5,605 nt of DNA from Peptococcaceae bacterium (GTDB lineage Bacteria > Bacillota > Peptococcia > DRI-13 > UBA5745), in NCBI GenBank assembly GCA_031264885.1, contig JAISDM010000206.1:1-5605 (forward strand), written 5' to 3'. Below, piece after piece: positions 4,787-5,605 of this stretch (position 1 is the first letter of the stretch; each line of letters starts with the position of its first letter). The notes under the pieces were generated by a model. That model was not told the origin of the DNA and did not search any database. It worked only from the letters and a program-made list of their open reading frames with translations. The translations under genes and the position numbers were made by a program.

Positions 4787-5605
4787 AACTGTTAGATCCT
4801 AACGAGAAAGTGCTTGGCAACGCCATGCCCGTCTGGCATGACAGCTTTGGCGAATTGGTGCGGAGTCATCCGGATATCGTGGCGCTCACCGCCGACTTGT
4901 CCCGGTCGGTCTGCACCGAAAAGGCGCGTGTGGACACCCCCGAACGTTATTTTAACATAGGGATCGCGGAACAAGACATGGTAGGCATCGCCGCCGGACT
5001 GGCGCTCAGCGGCAAGACCGTATACTGCGCCACGATCGCGCCCTTCGCGACGATGCGCGCCTGCGAGCAGTTCCGCACCGACGTGTGCTATATGAATCTG
5101 AACGTCCGCATGGTGGGCAAGTACGGCGGCATCACAAACTCGGGCCCCACCCATTCGGGCTTGGAGGACGCGGGCATCGTCCGGGGTATGGCCAACAGCT
5201 GCGTCGTGTGTCCGTCCGACGTGGGCATGATCCCCAAAATGTTCGAGGCTTCCTATCATTATCAGGGCCCCATGTACATACGGATGGCTTCCGGCTCCAA
5301 CGAAGGGTATATCTACGATGAGGATTATCAGCTGGAGATAGGCAAGGCGCTGATCGCCAGGGAAGGCGGCGACGCCACCGTCATCTCCTTCGGCATGGTA
5401 CTGCGCAGCGCGGTCGAGGCCGCGAATCAGCTAGCGAGCGAGGGTATAAACGTCGGCATAGTGGATATGCACACGCTGAAACCCCTGGATAAAGAGGCGG
5501 TATTGCGCGCGGCCCGCGCCACAAAGCGGATCGTCACGGTGGAAGACCACTCCGTCTACAACGGCCTCGGCAGCGCCGTGGCTGAGGTGCTGGCGGAAAG
5601 CGGCG
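4783..5605 (+). CDS. Transketolase, C-terminal subunit, 3' end beyond window
   Basis: This frame runs from GTG at 4783 to the window edge without a stop (274 codons; the family usually has about 305-320, so only a short tail is missing). It is the pyrimidine-binding plus C-terminal half of a split transketolase. E63 in NIGIAEQDMVGIAAGLAL (58-75) is the glutamate that activates the cofactor's aminopyrimidine ring. The substrate-channel segment NSGPTHSGLEDAGIVR (119-134) keeps the PTH and ED residues, and the C-terminal domain shows VISFGMVLRSAVEAA and VDMHTLKPLD. The start is a GTG overlapping the upstream stop as GTGA, with a strong AAAGGAGGG (4766-4774) 8 nt before it; the small overlap implies coupled translation and matched subunit amounts. 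No other start near here has a better site. A homologous 1-deoxyxylulose-phosphate-synthase or dehydrogenase E1-beta role is less likely given the adjacent N-subunit. Confidence 0.92.
   Translation, partial: MKLLDPNEKVLGNAMPVWHDSFGELVRSHPDIVALTADLSRSVCTEKARVDTPERYFNIGIAEQDMVGIAAGLALSGKTVYCATIAPFATMRACEQFRTDVCYMNLNVRMVGKYGGITNSGPTHSGLEDAGIVRGMANSCVVCPSDVGMIPKMFEASYHYQGPMYIRMASGSNEGYIYDEDYQLEIGKALIAREGGDATVISFGMVLRSAVEAANQLASEGINVGIVDMHTLKPLDKEAVLRAARATKRIVTVEDHSVYNGLGSAVAEVLAESG

Overview
The window holds two divergent transcription units around one AT-rich control region. The mixture of very strong Shine-Dalgarno sequences (AGGAGG-type, 7-8 nt from the start), GC-rich coding sequence, AT-rich intergenic DNA and tightly packed metabolic genes suggests an anaerobic, moderately high-GC Firmicute (Clostridia-like) or a similar Gram-positive-style genome. 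This placement is an inference and is weak below phylum level. No RNA genes, insertion sequences, CRISPR arrays or phage genes were seen.

Left part (1-551, minus strand): the N-terminal 183 residues of an amidohydrolase-2-like TIM-barrel protein, cut by the window edge. Residues normally used as metal ligands appear to be replaced. Middle (552-893): a 342-bp divergent intergenic region with no convincing gene. It contains a near-perfect 24-bp inverted repeat (arms at 624-647 and 751-774), two TTGT...ACAA dyads between the arms, a plausible sigma-A promoter for the amidohydrolase, and a candidate sigma-54 (-24/-12) promoter for the rightward operon.

Right part (894-5605, plus strand): five co-directional genes with gaps of 0, 23, 51 and -4 nt, almost certainly one operon. 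They encode a family III (CaiB/BaiF) CoA-transferase, an HMG-CoA-lyase-family DRE-TIM acyl-CoA lyase, a 3-hydroxyisobutyrate-dehydrogenase-family oxidoreductase, and the two halves of a split transketolase. The second transketolase half runs off the right edge.

Taken together the genes look like a catabolic module for an unidentified hydroxy- or branched carboxylic acid. The transferase would load the acid onto CoA, the lyase would split the acyl-CoA by retro-Claisen chemistry, the dehydrogenase would interconvert a beta-hydroxyacid and its semialdehyde or keto acid, and the split transketolase would move a ketol fragment into or out of sugar-phosphate metabolism. The divergent amidohydrolase may act at the entry of the route. 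I do not recognise this combination as a named pathway; the enzyme families are secure, the substrate is not.
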